Assembly: GCF_029542205.1 (NCBI RefSeq)
Contig: NZ_CP113783.1
Span: forward strand, 1,541,001 to 1,605,000
Origin: Pseudoxanthomonas sp. SE1
GTDB lineage: Bacteria > Pseudomonadota > Gammaproteobacteria > Xanthomonadales > Xanthomonadaceae
Direction of reading: 5' to 3'
Length of the DNA stretch: 64,000 nucleotides
Position 1 is the first letter of the stretch. Each line of letters begins with the position of its first letter. Below, one piece after another: positions 43,151 through 52,137 of the stretch. A program made the translations under genes and the position numbers. The notes under the pieces were generated by a model, which was not told the origin of the DNA, searched no databases, and saw only the letters and a program-made list of their open reading frames with translations.

Positions 43151-44055
43151 CCGCCCGCAACGAGACTCCGATCATCGATAAGCTAGAAACCCATCACCGC
43201 CAGCAACTGTCCGCCCTGATGGACGGCCACCTGCCTGCGGATGAAGCGCGCTTCCTGCTGCGGCGACTGCAGCACGACCAGGACCTGGCCGGTTGCTGGG
43301 AACGCTGGCAGTTGTGCGGCGACGTGCTGCGCGGTGAAGGTCGCGCGCCGGCGCCCGCGGGCTTCGCCGAGCGCGTGGCGCGGGCGATCGCAGCCGAATC
43401 CGTTCCTGCATCCGCCGCATCGCAGATGCAGGCCCCGCGCTCGCGCAACCTGCTTGCGCGCTGGGGTGGGGGCGCGCTCGCCGCCTCCGTGGCTCTGGTG
43501 GCGTTGTTCATGGCGCGCCAGCAATCGCCGCAGGACGTGCCGGTGGGTGAGGGAACCCAGGTGGCATCCACGCAGACGACATCCCCGGCCGTTCCGGCAG
43601 AGACGCCTTCAGCGCCCGCGCCGGACGCCGAAGCTTACGCGGTGGCCGCTGTCGCTGCCGTGGCCAGCGTGCCACGCCGGCAGGACAATGCCGCCCGTCG
43701 CAGCGCCACGCGCAGCCAGCAGGCAGCGCGCAGCGCGCAGCGCGTGGCGCGCGCACAAGCTCCGGTCCGTGCGACGGGCACCGCGCACACCGTGCCGATG
43801 GACAGCGTCGGTACGCTGGTGGCGGCCGCACCGTCGCAACTCGCCGCCAATCCCTTCGCGCACCGTGCGGAGGATGCAGGCAACGTATCGTCCCGGCCGT
43901 GGCCACGGTCTGCGCTGTCGGGGTACCCATCAGCCAATGGCGGCCTGACGACGGGCTACAGCTCGGATTCGGGTGCCCGGACCTTCTATCCGTTCGAGCC
44001 GCGCCTGCAGTCCGCGCCGCCGGCGACACCGCCGATCGACGCGCCGCGCGAATGA
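43147..44055 (+). CDS. rseA: Anti-sigma-E factor RseA-like
   Basis: 302 residues. The ATG at 43147 overlaps the rpoE stop. The N-terminal cytoplasmic RseA_N domain (~15-75: QQLSALMDGHLPADEARFLLRRLQHD) binds the sigma factor. One transmembrane helix lies near residues 103-120 (GGALAASVALVALFMA). A long low-complexity Ala/Pro/Arg-rich periplasmic tail follows. Expected to hold RpoE at the membrane and release it on proteolysis. The periplasmic part is unlike the E. coli RseA domain, as is common in this family. Confidence 0.88.
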   Translation: MTARNETPIIDKLETHHRQQLSALMDGHLPADEARFLLRRLQHDQDLAGCWERWQLCGDVLRGEGRAPAPAGFAERVARAIAAESVPASAASQMQAPRSRNLLARWGGGALAASVALVALFMARQQSPQDVPVGEGTQVASTQTTSPAVPAETPSAPAPDAEAYAVAAVAAVASVPRRQDNAARRSATRSQQAARSAQRVARAQAPVRATGTAHTVPMDSVGTLVAAAPSQLAANPFAHRAEDAGNVSSRPWPRSALSGYPSANGGLTTGYSSDSGARTFYPFEPRLQSAPPATPPIDAPRE

Positions 44056-44086
44056 TCCCTGCCTCCGGTCGTTGACCGGAGGCGAC

Positions 44087-45625
44087 ATGAAATCCCCACC
44101 TTTTCCTGATCGAGGCATGCGTTCGATGACTCCTCACGCCCGTTCCGGCCTGTTGGCCGTGCTGATGCTCACTACCCCTCTCGCCGCCTGCGCGCAGCAG
44201 CCGGAGGCGCCTGTGCCCACGGCGGCGACGGCGCCTGTCGTCGCGCAGTCGTCGGCTCCACAACTGGTGACCGGCCTTCCCGACTTCACCCAGTTGGTGG
44301 AGCAGGTCGGTCCGGGTGTGGTGAACATCGAGGCGACGGTGGGATCGCGCCGCAGTGCGCAGGCCGAGGAGGCCGAGATACCTGAAATCTTCCGGCGCAT
44401 GCTGCCGCCGGGCTTCCCGATGCCGGGTCCTGGCCAGCAGGGGCCTCAGCGCCGCGGCACCTCGATGGGCTCGGGCTTCATCATCTCGGCCGATGGCTAC
44501 GTACTGACCAACCATCACGTGGTGGATGGCGCCGACGAGGTCAAGGTCACCCTGCCGGACCGTCGCGAGCTGACCGCCAAGGTGGTGGGCAGCGACCAGC
44601 AATACGACGTGGCGCTGCTGAAGGTCGAGGCCAAGGGCCTGCCGACCGTGCGGATCGGCAACTCGGCCGCGCTGAAGCCGGGCCAGTGGGTGGTGGCGAT
44701 CGGCTCGCCGCTGGGACTGGATCACTCCGTGACTGCCGGCATCGTCAGCGCCGTGGGGCGCAGTGCGTCGGCCGAGCAACGCTACGTGCCCTTCATCCAG
44801 ACCGACGTGGCGATCAACCAGGGCAACTCCGGTGGCCCGCTGCTCAATACGCGCGGTGAGGTGGTCGGCATCAATTCGCAGATCTTCTCGGTGTCCGGTG
44901 GCTACATGGGCATCAGCTTCGCCATCCCGATCGATCTGGCGATGGGCGCGGTGGAGCAGCTCAAGAGCACCGGCAAGGTCAGTCGCGGGCAGTTGGGCGT
45001 GCAGGTAGGCGCGGTGACCTCCGATGCAGTGAAGGGTTTCGGGCTTCCCGACAACCGGGGTGCGCTGGTCAATGACGTGGTGGGTGGCAGCCCTGCGGCG
45101 AAGGCCGGCATCGGTCCCGGAGATGTCATCCGTTCGGTCAATGGCCGGGCGATCAACGATTCGAGCGATCTGCCGCCGATCATCGGTGCGATGGCGCCGG
45201 GAACCAAAGTCACCTTGGGCGTCCTGCGCGATGGGAAGCCACGTGACCTGACCGTGACGCTCAGCGAACTGGACGAAGGCGAGGCGGGAACGAGTGTCGC
45301 CCCGGCCTCGCCCGACCGGCCGGCGGCTCCGGCAGGGCGCAATGCGCTCGGCATCCAGACCCAGCCGCTTGACGCGAATAGCCGCAAGCAACTGGGCGTC
45401 GAAGGCACTGACGGCGTGCTGGTGGCGCGCGTGGACAGTGCCGCCGCCCGCGAGGCGGGCCTTGCGCCGGGCATGGTGATCCTGCAGGTCGGCCGGACGA
45501 AGGTCGACAGCCCTGCGGCGCTCGACCGGGAACTGGCCTCTGCAAAGGCGGGTGACACGGTGATGCTGCTGGTGCGCCATCGCGGCGTGACCCGCTTCAT
45601 CGCCGTAACCGTGGAAAAAGGCTGA
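44087..45625 (+). CDS. mucD: Periplasmic serine endoprotease MucD/DegP (HtrA)
   Basis: 512 residues from the ATG at 44087 (GGAGG five bases upstream). The leader ends in a lipobox PLAAC (C35), so the protein may be a lipoprotein. The trypsin-like domain has the catalytic triad H144 (TNHHVV), D174 (YDVALL) and S248 (GNSGGP). Two PDZ domains follow (~290-380 and ~415-505). It degrades misfolded envelope proteins and is typically part of the sigma-E regulon. A strong hairpin follows. Confidence 0.94.
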   Translation: MKSPPFPDRGMRSMTPHARSGLLAVLMLTTPLAACAQQPEAPVPTAATAPVVAQSSAPQLVTGLPDFTQLVEQVGPGVVNIEATVGSRRSAQAEEAEIPEIFRRMLPPGFPMPGPGQQGPQRRGTSMGSGFIISADGYVLTNHHVVDGADEVKVTLPDRRELTAKVVGSDQQYDVALLKVEAKGLPTVRIGNSAALKPGQWVVAIGSPLGLDHSVTAGIVSAVGRSASAEQRYVPFIQTDVAINQGNSGGPLLNTRGEVVGINSQIFSVSGGYMGISFAIPIDLAMGAVEQLKSTGKVSRGQLGVQVGAVTSDAVKGFGLPDNRGALVNDVVGGSPAAKAGIGPGDVIRSVNGRAINDSSDLPPIIGAMAPGTKVTLGVLRDGKPRDLTVTLSELDEGEAGTSVAPASPDRPAAPAGRNALGIQTQPLDANSRKQLGVEGTDGVLVARVDSAAAREAGLAPGMVILQVGRTKVDSPAALDRELASAKAGDTVMLLVRHRGVTRFIAVTVEKG

Positions 45626-45652
45626 ACAACACTCGCGAGCGCAGGTGACCCC

Positions 45653-45678
45653 CGTCGCCCCGCTTCCGCGGGGCGACG
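45653..45678 (+). terminator. Terminator hairpin after mucD
   Basis: A perfect 11-bp stem CGTCGCCCCGC / GCGGGGCGACG with the loop TTCC, followed by GCGTTTCC. It closes the rpoE-rseA-mucD operon 28 bases after the stop codon. The T-run is short. Confidence 0.65.
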
Positions 45679-45779
45679 GCGTTTCCGGGGGCCGGGACCC
45701 GGATCGGCGAGACCGGCCAGTGTCCGTGCGATAATGTCCCGTTATTCCTGACGACCGCACAGGCCGCCGCGCATTCCCC

Positions 45780-47588
45780 ATGTCTTCTGATTCGATGCGG
45801 AACATCCGCAACTTCTCCATCATCGCGCACGTCGACCACGGCAAGTCGACCCTGGCCGACCGCATCATCCAGCTCTGTGGCGGCCTCGAGGCCCGCGAGA
45901 TGGAAGCGCAGGTGCTCGACTCCAATCCCATCGAGCGCGAGCGCGGCATCACCATCAAGGCCCAGTCCGTGTCCCTGCCGTACAAGGCCAAGGACGGGCA
46001 GGTCTACCAGCTCAACTTCATCGACACCCCCGGCCACGTGGACTTCTCCTACGAAGTCAGCCGCTCGCTGGCGGCCTGCGAAGGCGCGCTGCTGGTGGTG
46101 GACGCCGCCCAGGGCGTGGAAGCGCAGTCGGTCGCCAACTGCTACACCGCCGTGGAGCAGGGCCTGGAAGTGGTGCCGGTGCTCAACAAGATCGACCTGC
46201 CGACGGCCGACATCGAGCGCGCCAAGCGGGAAATCGAGGCCGTCATCGGCATCGATGCCGACGATGCCGTGCCGGTCAGTGCCAAGACCGGACTCAACGT
46301 CGACCTGGTGCTGGAAGCCATCGTGCAGCGCATCCCGCCGCCGAAGCCGCGCGACACCGACAAGCTGCAGGCGCTGATCATCGACTCGTGGTTCGACAAC
46401 TACCTGGGCGTGGTTTCGCTGGTGCGCGTGATGCAGGGCGAGATCGGGCCCAAGAGCAAGATCCTGGTCATGTCCACCGGCCGCACCCACGAGGTGGACA
46501 AGGTCGGCGTGTTCACTCCGAAGCGCAAGGAGCTGAAGAAGCTCGGCGCAGGCGAAGTGGGCTGGATCACCGCCAGCATCAAGGACGTGCACGGCGCGCC
46601 GGTGGGCGACACCCTCACCCTCGCGTCCGACCCGGCCCCCGGCCCGCTGCCGGGCTTCCAGGAGATGCAGCCACGCGTGTTCGCCGGCCTGTTCCCGGTC
46701 AACGCCGAGGACTATCCGGCCCTGCGCGAGGCGCTGGAAAAGCTGCGCCTCAACGACGCCGCACTGCGCTTCGAGCCGGAAAGTTCGGAAGCCATGGGCT
46801 TCGGCTTCCGTTGCGGCTTCCTCGGCATGCTGCACATGGAGATCGTGCAGGAGCGCCTGGAGCGCGAGTACGACCTGGACCTGATCAGCACCGCGCCGAC
46901 GGTGGTGTATGAAGTCCTCAGGACCGATGGCACGGTGGTTTCGCTGGACAACCCGGCCAAACTGCCGCAGTCCAACCTGATCGAAGAGGTGCGCGAGCCC
47001 ATCATCCGCGCCAATATCCTCACCCCGGAAACCTACATCGGCGCGATCATCAAGCTGTGCGAGGAGAAGCGTGGCGCGCAGATCGGCATCCAGTATCTCG
47101 CCAGCCAGGTACAGATCAGCTACGAGCTGCCGATGGCCGAAGTGGTGCTGGACTTCTTCGACAAGCTCAAGTCGGTCAGCCGCGGCTATGCGTCGCTGGA
47201 CTACTCGTTCTTGCGCTTCCAGCCCGGCCCGTTCGTGCGGCTGGACACACTGATCAACGGCGACAAGGTGGACGCGCTAAGTCTGATCGTGCACCGCAGC
47301 CACGCCGACCGGCGCGGCCGCGAGCTGTGCGAGAAGATGAAGGAGCTGATCCCGCGGCAGATGTTCGACGTGGCCATCCAGGCCGCCGTGGGCTCGCAGA
47401 TCATCGCGCGCAGCACGGTCAAGGCCATGCGCAAGAACGTGCTGGCCAAATGCTATGGTGGCGACATCACCCGCAAGAAGAAGCTCCTCGAAAAGCAGAA
47501 AGAGGGCAAGAAGCGGATGAAGCAGGTGGGACGCGTGGAGATTCCGCAGGAAGCCTTCCTCGCCGTGCTGCAGGTGGACAGCAAGTAG
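45780..47588 (+). CDS. lepA: Elongation factor 4 (LepA)
   Basis: 602 residues, the usual length. GTPase motifs: AHVDHGKST (G1), a GITIKAQ switch, DTPGHVDF (G3), NKIDLP (G4) and SAKTG (G5). The C-terminal LepA-specific domain is complete ([19 protein letters not shown]). It back-translocates ribosomes and helps assembly or stress recovery. The start at 45780 ([13 protein letters not shown]) is followed by an alternative ATG at 45795. First gene of the lepA-lepB-DUF4845-rnc-era-recO block. Confidence 0.97.
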   Translation: MSSDSMRNIRNFSIIAHVDHGKSTLADRIIQLCGGLEAREMEAQVLDSNPIERERGITIKAQSVSLPYKAKDGQVYQLNFIDTPGHVDFSYEVSRSLAACEGALLVVDAAQGVEAQSVANCYTAVEQGLEVVPVLNKIDLPTADIERAKREIEAVIGIDADDAVPVSAKTGLNVDLVLEAIVQRIPPPKPRDTDKLQALIIDSWFDNYLGVVSLVRVMQGEIGPKSKILVMSTGRTHEVDKVGVFTPKRKELKKLGAGEVGWITASIKDVHGAPVGDTLTLASDPAPGPLPGFQEMQPRVFAGLFPVNAEDYPALREALEKLRLNDAALRFEPESSEAMGFGFRCGFLGMLHMEIVQERLEREYDLDLISTAPTVVYEVLRTDGTVVSLDNPAKLPQSNLIEEVREPIIRANILTPETYIGAIIKLCEEKRGAQIGIQYLASQVQISYELPMAEVVLDFFDKLKSVSRGYASLDYSFLRFQPGPFVRLDTLINGDKVDALSLIVHRSHADRRGRELCEKMKELIPRQMFDVAIQAAVGSQIIARSTVKAMRKNVLAKCYGGDITRKKKLLEKQKEGKKRMKQVGRVEIPQEAFLAVLQVDSK

Positions 47589-47590
47589 CG

Positions 47591-47720
47591 TTGTCCTTCT
47601 CCCCGCGGGAGAAGGTGGCGCGTAGCGCCGGGTGAGGGTACGGCGAAGTCTGCGAAGTAGGGCGCGCGTGGACTTCGCCGTACCCTTATCCCAACCCCTT
47701 TCCCGGTGGGAGAGGGGTCA
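47591..47720. repeat. Compound REP-like element between lepA and lepB
   Basis: It contains a 9-bp stem CCTTCTCCC / GGGAGAAGG at 47595-47615 and a second, perfect 15-bp inverted repeat (47636-47650 / 47671-47685, GGGTACGGCGAAGTC). It shares words with 28899-28948. It probably folds in the lepA-lepB mRNA and could tune relative expression. Confidence 0.7.
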
Positions 47721-47735
47721 TCCAACGGAGTGTGT

Positions 47736-48536
47736 ATGGTCTGGTTTGAAACGATCCTCGTGGTACTGACGCTGCTGACCGGCCTGGTGTGGCTGGCCGA
47801 CAAGCTGTTCCTGGCCAAGCGCCGCCGCGCCAGGAGCGGATTGCTGGACGAAGAGCCGGTGCTGGTGGACTACTCGCGTGCGTTCTTCCCGGTGCTGGCG
47901 GTGGTGCTGGTGCTGCGCAGCTTCATCGCCGAGCCGTACAAGATCCCGTCCAGCTCGATGATGCCGAACCTGCTGATCGGCGACTTCATCCTGGTCAACA
48001 AATTCTCCTACGGCCTGCGCCTGCCGATCACCAACCAGAAGTTCCTGGCCCTCGGTGAGCCGGCCCGCGGCGACGTGGTGGTGTTCAAGCCGCCGCACGA
48101 CCCCCAGAACAACTGGATCAAGCGCGTGATCGGCCTGCCGGGCGACAAGATCGGGTTCCATGGGGACACCGTGTCGATCAACGGTCAGCCGCTGACCTAC
48201 GAGAAGCTGGGCGACTACGTGGGCAAGGGCAGCGGTGCCGGCGAGACCGGGGCCGCACTATTGAAGGAAAAGCTGCCTGGACGGCCCCATACGGTGCTGG
48301 AATGGCTGGACAGCGCACGCCCGGAGGGGCAGGGCGAATGGGTGGTTCCGCCCGGGCATTATTTCGTCATGGGCGACAATCGTGATAATAGCGAGGACAG
48401 CCGGTTCTGGACGCAGACCCATTTCCTGCCGGAACAGAACCTGCGCGGCAAGGCCTTCCTGGTCTGGCTGAACTGCGAAGGCTGGTTCTGCAAGAATGGC
48501 TTCGATGCCTCGCGTATCGGCAACGGCATCGAGTGA
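47736..48536 (+). CDS. lepB: Signal peptidase I
   Basis: 266 residues from the ATG at 47736 with GGAG upstream. Two N-terminal transmembrane helices (~5-25 and ~48-66). Catalytic S74 (IPSSSMMP) and general base K129 (WIKRVIGLPGD). The conserved GDNRDNSEDSR box lies near residues 212-222. It cleaves signal peptides of exported proteins at the periplasmic face of the inner membrane. Adjacent to lepA as in most proteobacteria. Confidence 0.96.
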   Translation: MVWFETILVVLTLLTGLVWLADKLFLAKRRRARSGLLDEEPVLVDYSRAFFPVLAVVLVLRSFIAEPYKIPSSSMMPNLLIGDFILVNKFSYGLRLPITNQKFLALGEPARGDVVVFKPPHDPQNNWIKRVIGLPGDKIGFHGDTVSINGQPLTYEKLGDYVGKGSGAGETGAALLKEKLPGRPHTVLEWLDSARPEGQGEWVVPPGHYFVMGDNRDNSEDSRFWTQTHFLPEQNLRGKAFLVWLNCEGWFCKNGFDASRIGNGIE

Positions 48537-48573
48537 TCTTTCAACGCTAACGGGGAAGCACGGGGGAATGGCA

Positions 48574-48951
48574 ATGAAGCGCAAGCAAAGCGGCATGACA
48601 TTGATGAGCTTTCTGATGGTGCTGGCCGTGGTGGGCTTCGCCGCCTACATCGCCATGCGATTGTTCCCGATGTACCAGGAGTATTACGCGGTCAAGTCCT
48701 CCATGAAGGGACTGGCCAACGAGGCGGGCGTGGCGGACATGGACCCGGCCCGGATCCACGAGCTGTTCTTCCGCCGCCTCGACATCAACTACGCGACCAA
48801 CATCAAGCCTTCGCACGTGAAGATCGAGCGGATGGAGGGCGGCTGGAACATGAAGGTCGCCTATGAAGTGCGCCGGCCGCTGGTCGGCAACCTCGATGTG
48901 GTCGGCAACTTCGCCGCCGAGCAGGCGATGACGCGTCGCGGCGCGGAATAG
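48574..48951 (+). CDS. DUF4845 membrane protein
   Basis: 125 residues from the ATG at 48574, which has GGGGGA at a good distance; the ATG at 48568 is too close to it. The N-terminus is prepilin-like ([27 protein letters not shown]) and forms one membrane helix, followed by a soluble domain. This family always sits between lepB and rnc in Xanthomonadaceae and pseudomonads; no function is known. Confidence 0.85.
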   Translation: MKRKQSGMTLMSFLMVLAVVGFAAYIAMRLFPMYQEYYAVKSSMKGLANEAGVADMDPARIHELFFRRLDINYATNIKPSHVKIERMEGGWNMKVAYEVRRPLVGNLDVVGNFAAEQAMTRRGAE

Positions 48952-48955
48952 GGAT

Positions 48956-49618
48956 TTGGCGGTTGACCGCATCGGCCATGCGTTCGCCGACCAGGGCCTG
49001 CTTGCGCAGGCCCTGACGCATCGCAGCGCGGGGGCTCCCCACAACGAGCGGCTGGAGTTCCTGGGCGACAGCGTGGTCAACCTGCTGGTGGCAGAAGCGC
49101 TGTTCCAGCGCTGGCCCAAGGCCGATGAAGGCGCATTGACCCGCGCCCGCGCCGAACTGGTGCGTGAAGCGGCGCTGGCCGTCATCGCCCGCGAACTGCA
49201 ACTCGGCGAGCGATTGACGATGGGGCCGGGCGAGATGAAGTCCGGCGGGCATCGCCGCGATTCCATCCTCGCCGACGCCCTTGAGGCGGTGGTCGCTGCG
49301 ATCTACCTGGACGCCGGTTTCGAGGGCTGCCGCGCGGTCGTCCTGCCGTGGTTCGAAGCCTCGCTGGCCGCCCTCCCGGTCGGCCGACCGGAGAAGGACG
49401 CCAAGACGCGGCTGCAGGAATGGCTGCAGGGGCGCCAGCGTCCGCTGCCGGTCTACGAACTGGTCTCGGAAAGCGGCGACGACCACGCCAAACTCTTCCT
49501 CGCGCGTTGCACCACGCTGGACCCGCCCCTTGCGGCGGACGGCGAGGGCACCTCGCGCCGCAATGCCGAACAGGTCGCCGCGGCGGCACTGCTCGACAAG
49601 CTCGACATTCTGAAATGA
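48956..49618 (+). CDS. rnc: Ribonuclease III
   Basis: 220 residues. The start is uncertain: a TTG at 48956 is the only in-frame start close behind the previous stop, and no AUG/GUG precedes the catalytic domain. The RNase III signature [14 protein letters not shown] (~30-43) and the second metal-site region ([23 protein letters not shown]) are intact. A dsRNA-binding domain lies at ~145-220. It processes rRNA precursors and structured mRNAs. Followed after 10 bases by era, as is typical. Confidence 0.94.
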   Translation: MAVDRIGHAFADQGLLAQALTHRSAGAPHNERLEFLGDSVVNLLVAEALFQRWPKADEGALTRARAELVREAALAVIARELQLGERLTMGPGEMKSGGHRRDSILADALEAVVAAIYLDAGFEGCRAVVLPWFEASLAALPVGRPEKDAKTRLQEWLQGRQRPLPVYELVSESGDDHAKLFLARCTTLDPPLAADGEGTSRRNAEQVAAAALLDKLDILK

Positions 49619-49628
49619 GTACCCCCAG

Positions 49629-50567
49629 GTGAGCGATTCCTCCTCCTACCGCAGCGGCAGTGTTGCCGTCATCGGTCGTCCCAACGTGGGCAAGTCCACG
49701 CTGACCAACGCGCTGGTCGGTGCCAAGGTCAGCATCACCTCCAACCGCCCGCAGACCACGCGGCACCGGCTGCTCGGCATCGCGACCTTCGCGGCGGGCA
49801 AGGACCGGCCGGCAGGCCAGATCGCGCTGGTCGATACCCCCGGCCTGCACAAGCAGCAGGGCAAGTTCTCCGCCTCGGCGATGAGCCGGGTGATGAACCG
49901 GGCCGCCCGTGGTGCGCTGGAAGAGGTCGAGGCGGCCTTGATGGTGGTCGAAGCGGGCCGCTGGGACGAGGAAGACACCCTGGCTTACAACGTGTTGCGC
50001 GATGCAGGCATTCCGGTGGTGCTGGTGGTCAACAAGGTCGACCGGATCAAGGAGAAGGCGGCGATGCTGCCGTTCCTGGCCGAGGTCGGGCAGGGTCGCG
50101 AGTTCGCGGCGGTGCATCCGGTGTCGGCGCTGAAGCGCAATGGCCTGGACGCGTTGGTGAAGGACATCCTGGCGCTGCTGCCGGAGCAGCCGCCGATGTT
50201 CGGCGAAGACGAAATCACCGACCGCAGCGAGCGGTTCCTCGCGGCCGAACTGGTGCGCGAACAGCTGATGCGCCAGCTCGGTGCGGAACTGCCGTACGCC
50301 ACCACCGTCGAAATCGAGAACTTCACCACCGAAGACTCGCCCAAAGGCGAGCTGGCCCGCATCGGTGCGGTGATCTGGGTGGAGCGCGAGAGCCAGAAGG
50401 CCATCGTGATCGGCAAGGGCGGCGCGCGGCTGAAGGAGATCGGCAGCAAGTCGCGCCAGCAGATGGAACACCTGTTCGGCCGCAAGGTATTCCTTGAAAC
50501 CTGGGTACGCGTGCGCGAGGGCTGGTCCGACGACGAGACGGCACTCAAGGCCTTCGGGTATGAGTGA
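49629..50567 (+). CDS. era: GTPase Era
   Basis: 312 residues from a GTG at 49629. GTPase motifs: GRPNVGKST (G1), the RPQTTRH switch I, DTPG (G3) and NKVDR (G4). The C-terminal KH domain carries [17 protein letters not shown]. It binds the 3' end of 16S rRNA and assists 30S assembly. Normal length; operon partner of rnc and recO. Confidence 0.97.
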   Translation: MSDSSSYRSGSVAVIGRPNVGKSTLTNALVGAKVSITSNRPQTTRHRLLGIATFAAGKDRPAGQIALVDTPGLHKQQGKFSASAMSRVMNRAARGALEEVEAALMVVEAGRWDEEDTLAYNVLRDAGIPVVLVVNKVDRIKEKAAMLPFLAEVGQGREFAAVHPVSALKRNGLDALVKDILALLPEQPPMFGEDEITDRSERFLAAELVREQLMRQLGAELPYATTVEIENFTTEDSPKGELARIGAVIWVERESQKAIVIGKGGARLKEIGSKSRQQMEHLFGRKVFLETWVRVREGWSDDETALKAFGYE

Positions 50568-50583
50568 GCCCGCGCGGGCCTGA

Positions 50584-51327
50584 ATGCGCATCACCGGCGA
50601 GACCGCCTTCGTCCTGCATGCGCGCCCCTGGCGCGAGACCAGCCTGCTGGTCGAAGTGCTGGGCCGGGAACAGGGGCGCCTGGGCCTGGTCGCGCGGGGC
50701 GTGCAAGGGCCGAAGAAGCACGTCCTGCGTGCCGCGCTGCAGCCGCTGCAACACATCCGGCTCGATTGCGACCTGCGCGGCGAACTGGCACGACTGGTGA
50801 GCGCCGAAGCGCTGGACGCGGCACCGCAGCCCGCAGGTGACGCCATGCTGGCCGCGTTCTATCTCAGCGAACTCGTACTGCGGCTGGTGCCGCGGCACGA
50901 CCCGTTGCCCGAGCTCTTCGACGCCTATGCGCAGGCCCGCGAACGGTTGCGGTTGCGTGACGGACTGGCATGGTCGCTGCGACGGTTCGAACGTGACCTG
51001 CTGGACGCACTGGGTGTCGGCTTCGCGCTGGATGTGGATGGCGATGGCGAACCGGTGGACCCGGCGGCGCGCTACCTGCTCGATCCGGAACACGGCCCGC
51101 GTCGCCTGCTCAGCGATCGCGGCCACGGGGAGCGAAGCCAGGCGGCCACCGGCCGCGCGCTGCTCGCCTTGGCGGAGGATGCAGCACCTTCGCCCGACGA
51201 CCTCGCCAGCCTGCGGTTGCCGATGCGCTCGGTACTGGCGCACCACCTTGGCCCGAGGGGGCTGAAATCCTGGGAAATGATCAGTGACCTGGGGCGGCTG
51301 AAACAACGCGGCGTGCCGACGGGCTGA
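50584..51327 (+). CDS. recO: DNA repair protein RecO
   Basis: 247 residues from an ATG at 50584. The N-terminal OB-fold (~3-78: [21 protein letters not shown]) and the C-terminal helical domain are as expected for RecO. It loads RecA onto SSB-coated DNA with RecR. The RecO zinc-finger cysteines are absent, as in many gammaproteobacteria. Last gene of the block; the next gene is convergent. Confidence 0.93.
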   Translation: MRITGETAFVLHARPWRETSLLVEVLGREQGRLGLVARGVQGPKKHVLRAALQPLQHIRLDCDLRGELARLVSAEALDAAPQPAGDAMLAAFYLSELVLRLVPRHDPLPELFDAYAQARERLRLRDGLAWSLRRFERDLLDALGVGFALDVDGDGEPVDPAARYLLDPEHGPRRLLSDRGHGERSQAATGRALLALAEDAAPSPDDLASLRLPMRSVLAHHLGPRGLKSWEMISDLGRLKQRGVPTG

Positions 51328-51332
51328 CGCCG

Positions 51333-52037
51333 TCAGTCCGTCGGCGACAGCAGGCGCCTGCTCGCGTCTTCAAAGGCGTCGCGCAGCGCCACATCGGTGG
51401 GGGCGGCGTGCCAGCGGCCCGCGATGCCGGCCAACGCACAGGCACCGGCGAAGCCACAGCTGGCCTGCAGTCTGTGCAACTGGGCACGCAGCGCAGCCGC
51501 ATCCGCACGGGTGAATGCCTCCAGGCAGGCTGCAGTCGCCGTGGGCAACTCGGACAGGAACAATTCCCTCAGCAGCGCGGCATGTTCGCGATTGCCGGCG
51601 AGTACGGCGAGTGCGGCGGCCTCGTCCCAGTCGGGGAGGGCCTGTGCCGACGGGATGCCGGCGCCGCCTGCCAGCGCACTGCGCACGGCGCGTTGCAGCG
51701 CCTGTGCCGGGAGCGGCTTGACCAGCACGTCGGCAAAGCCGGCCTGGACCAGCCGCTTGCGTGTCTCAGGCGTCGCATCAGCCGTATGCGCGAGGGCGGG
51801 CGTGGACGGATGGCGCGCGCGCAGGCGTTGCAGCAGCGCCGCTCCGGTGCCATCGGGCAGGTTGGCGTCGATCAGCCACGCGTCGAAGGCGAGCGGAAAC
51901 GCCAGCGCCTGCGCGCAGTCCGCCGCGCGCTCCACACGTGCAGGCAATGCGGACAGGGCGGCCGACAGGAACTCGGCGCTGATGGGGTCGTCTTCCACCA
52001 GCAGGAGCAGGGGCATCGTGCCGTCGGTGTGGGTCAT
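51333..52037 (-). CDS. Receiver-Hpt fusion protein (two-component phosphorelay)
   Basis: 234 residues from an ATG at 52037, with AGGA upstream; a second ATG lies at 52016. The receiver domain (~8-120) has the acidic pair in LLVEDD, phosphoacceptor D57 (LIDANLPDG), T85 and K107 (VLVKPL). The C-terminal Hpt domain (~140-225) has the phosphohistidine H188 in LRAQLHRLQASCGFAGA. It has no HTH or kinase domain, so it should act as a relay node between an unlinked hybrid kinase and another receiver. The gene is isolated between recO and rlmD. Confidence 0.88.
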   Translation of the reverse strand: MTHTDGTMPLLLLVEDDPISAEFLSAALSALPARVERAADCAQALAFPLAFDAWLIDANLPDGTGAALLQRLRARHPSTPALAHTADATPETRKRLVQAGFADVLVKPLPAQALQRAVRSALAGGAGIPSAQALPDWDEAAALAVLAGNREHAALLRELFLSELPTATAACLEAFTRADAAALRAQLHRLQASCGFAGACALAGIAGRWHAAPTDVALRDAFEDASRRLLSPTD

Positions 52038-52137
52038 GGTCGGGCATCCTGCGGACTGGTCCCATCTTAGCGTCGGCGGGGGCGGGCGGCGCCCATGCGA
52101 CAATGCGGCCCCGCCAACACACGCAGCCTGACGCCAC

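Noticed and set aside
43508..45991. 827-residue open frame antisense to rseA and mucD
   Set aside because: It lies opposite two well-identified genes; its Arg/His/Gly-rich composition is what a GC-rich complementary frame gives, and it has no domain.
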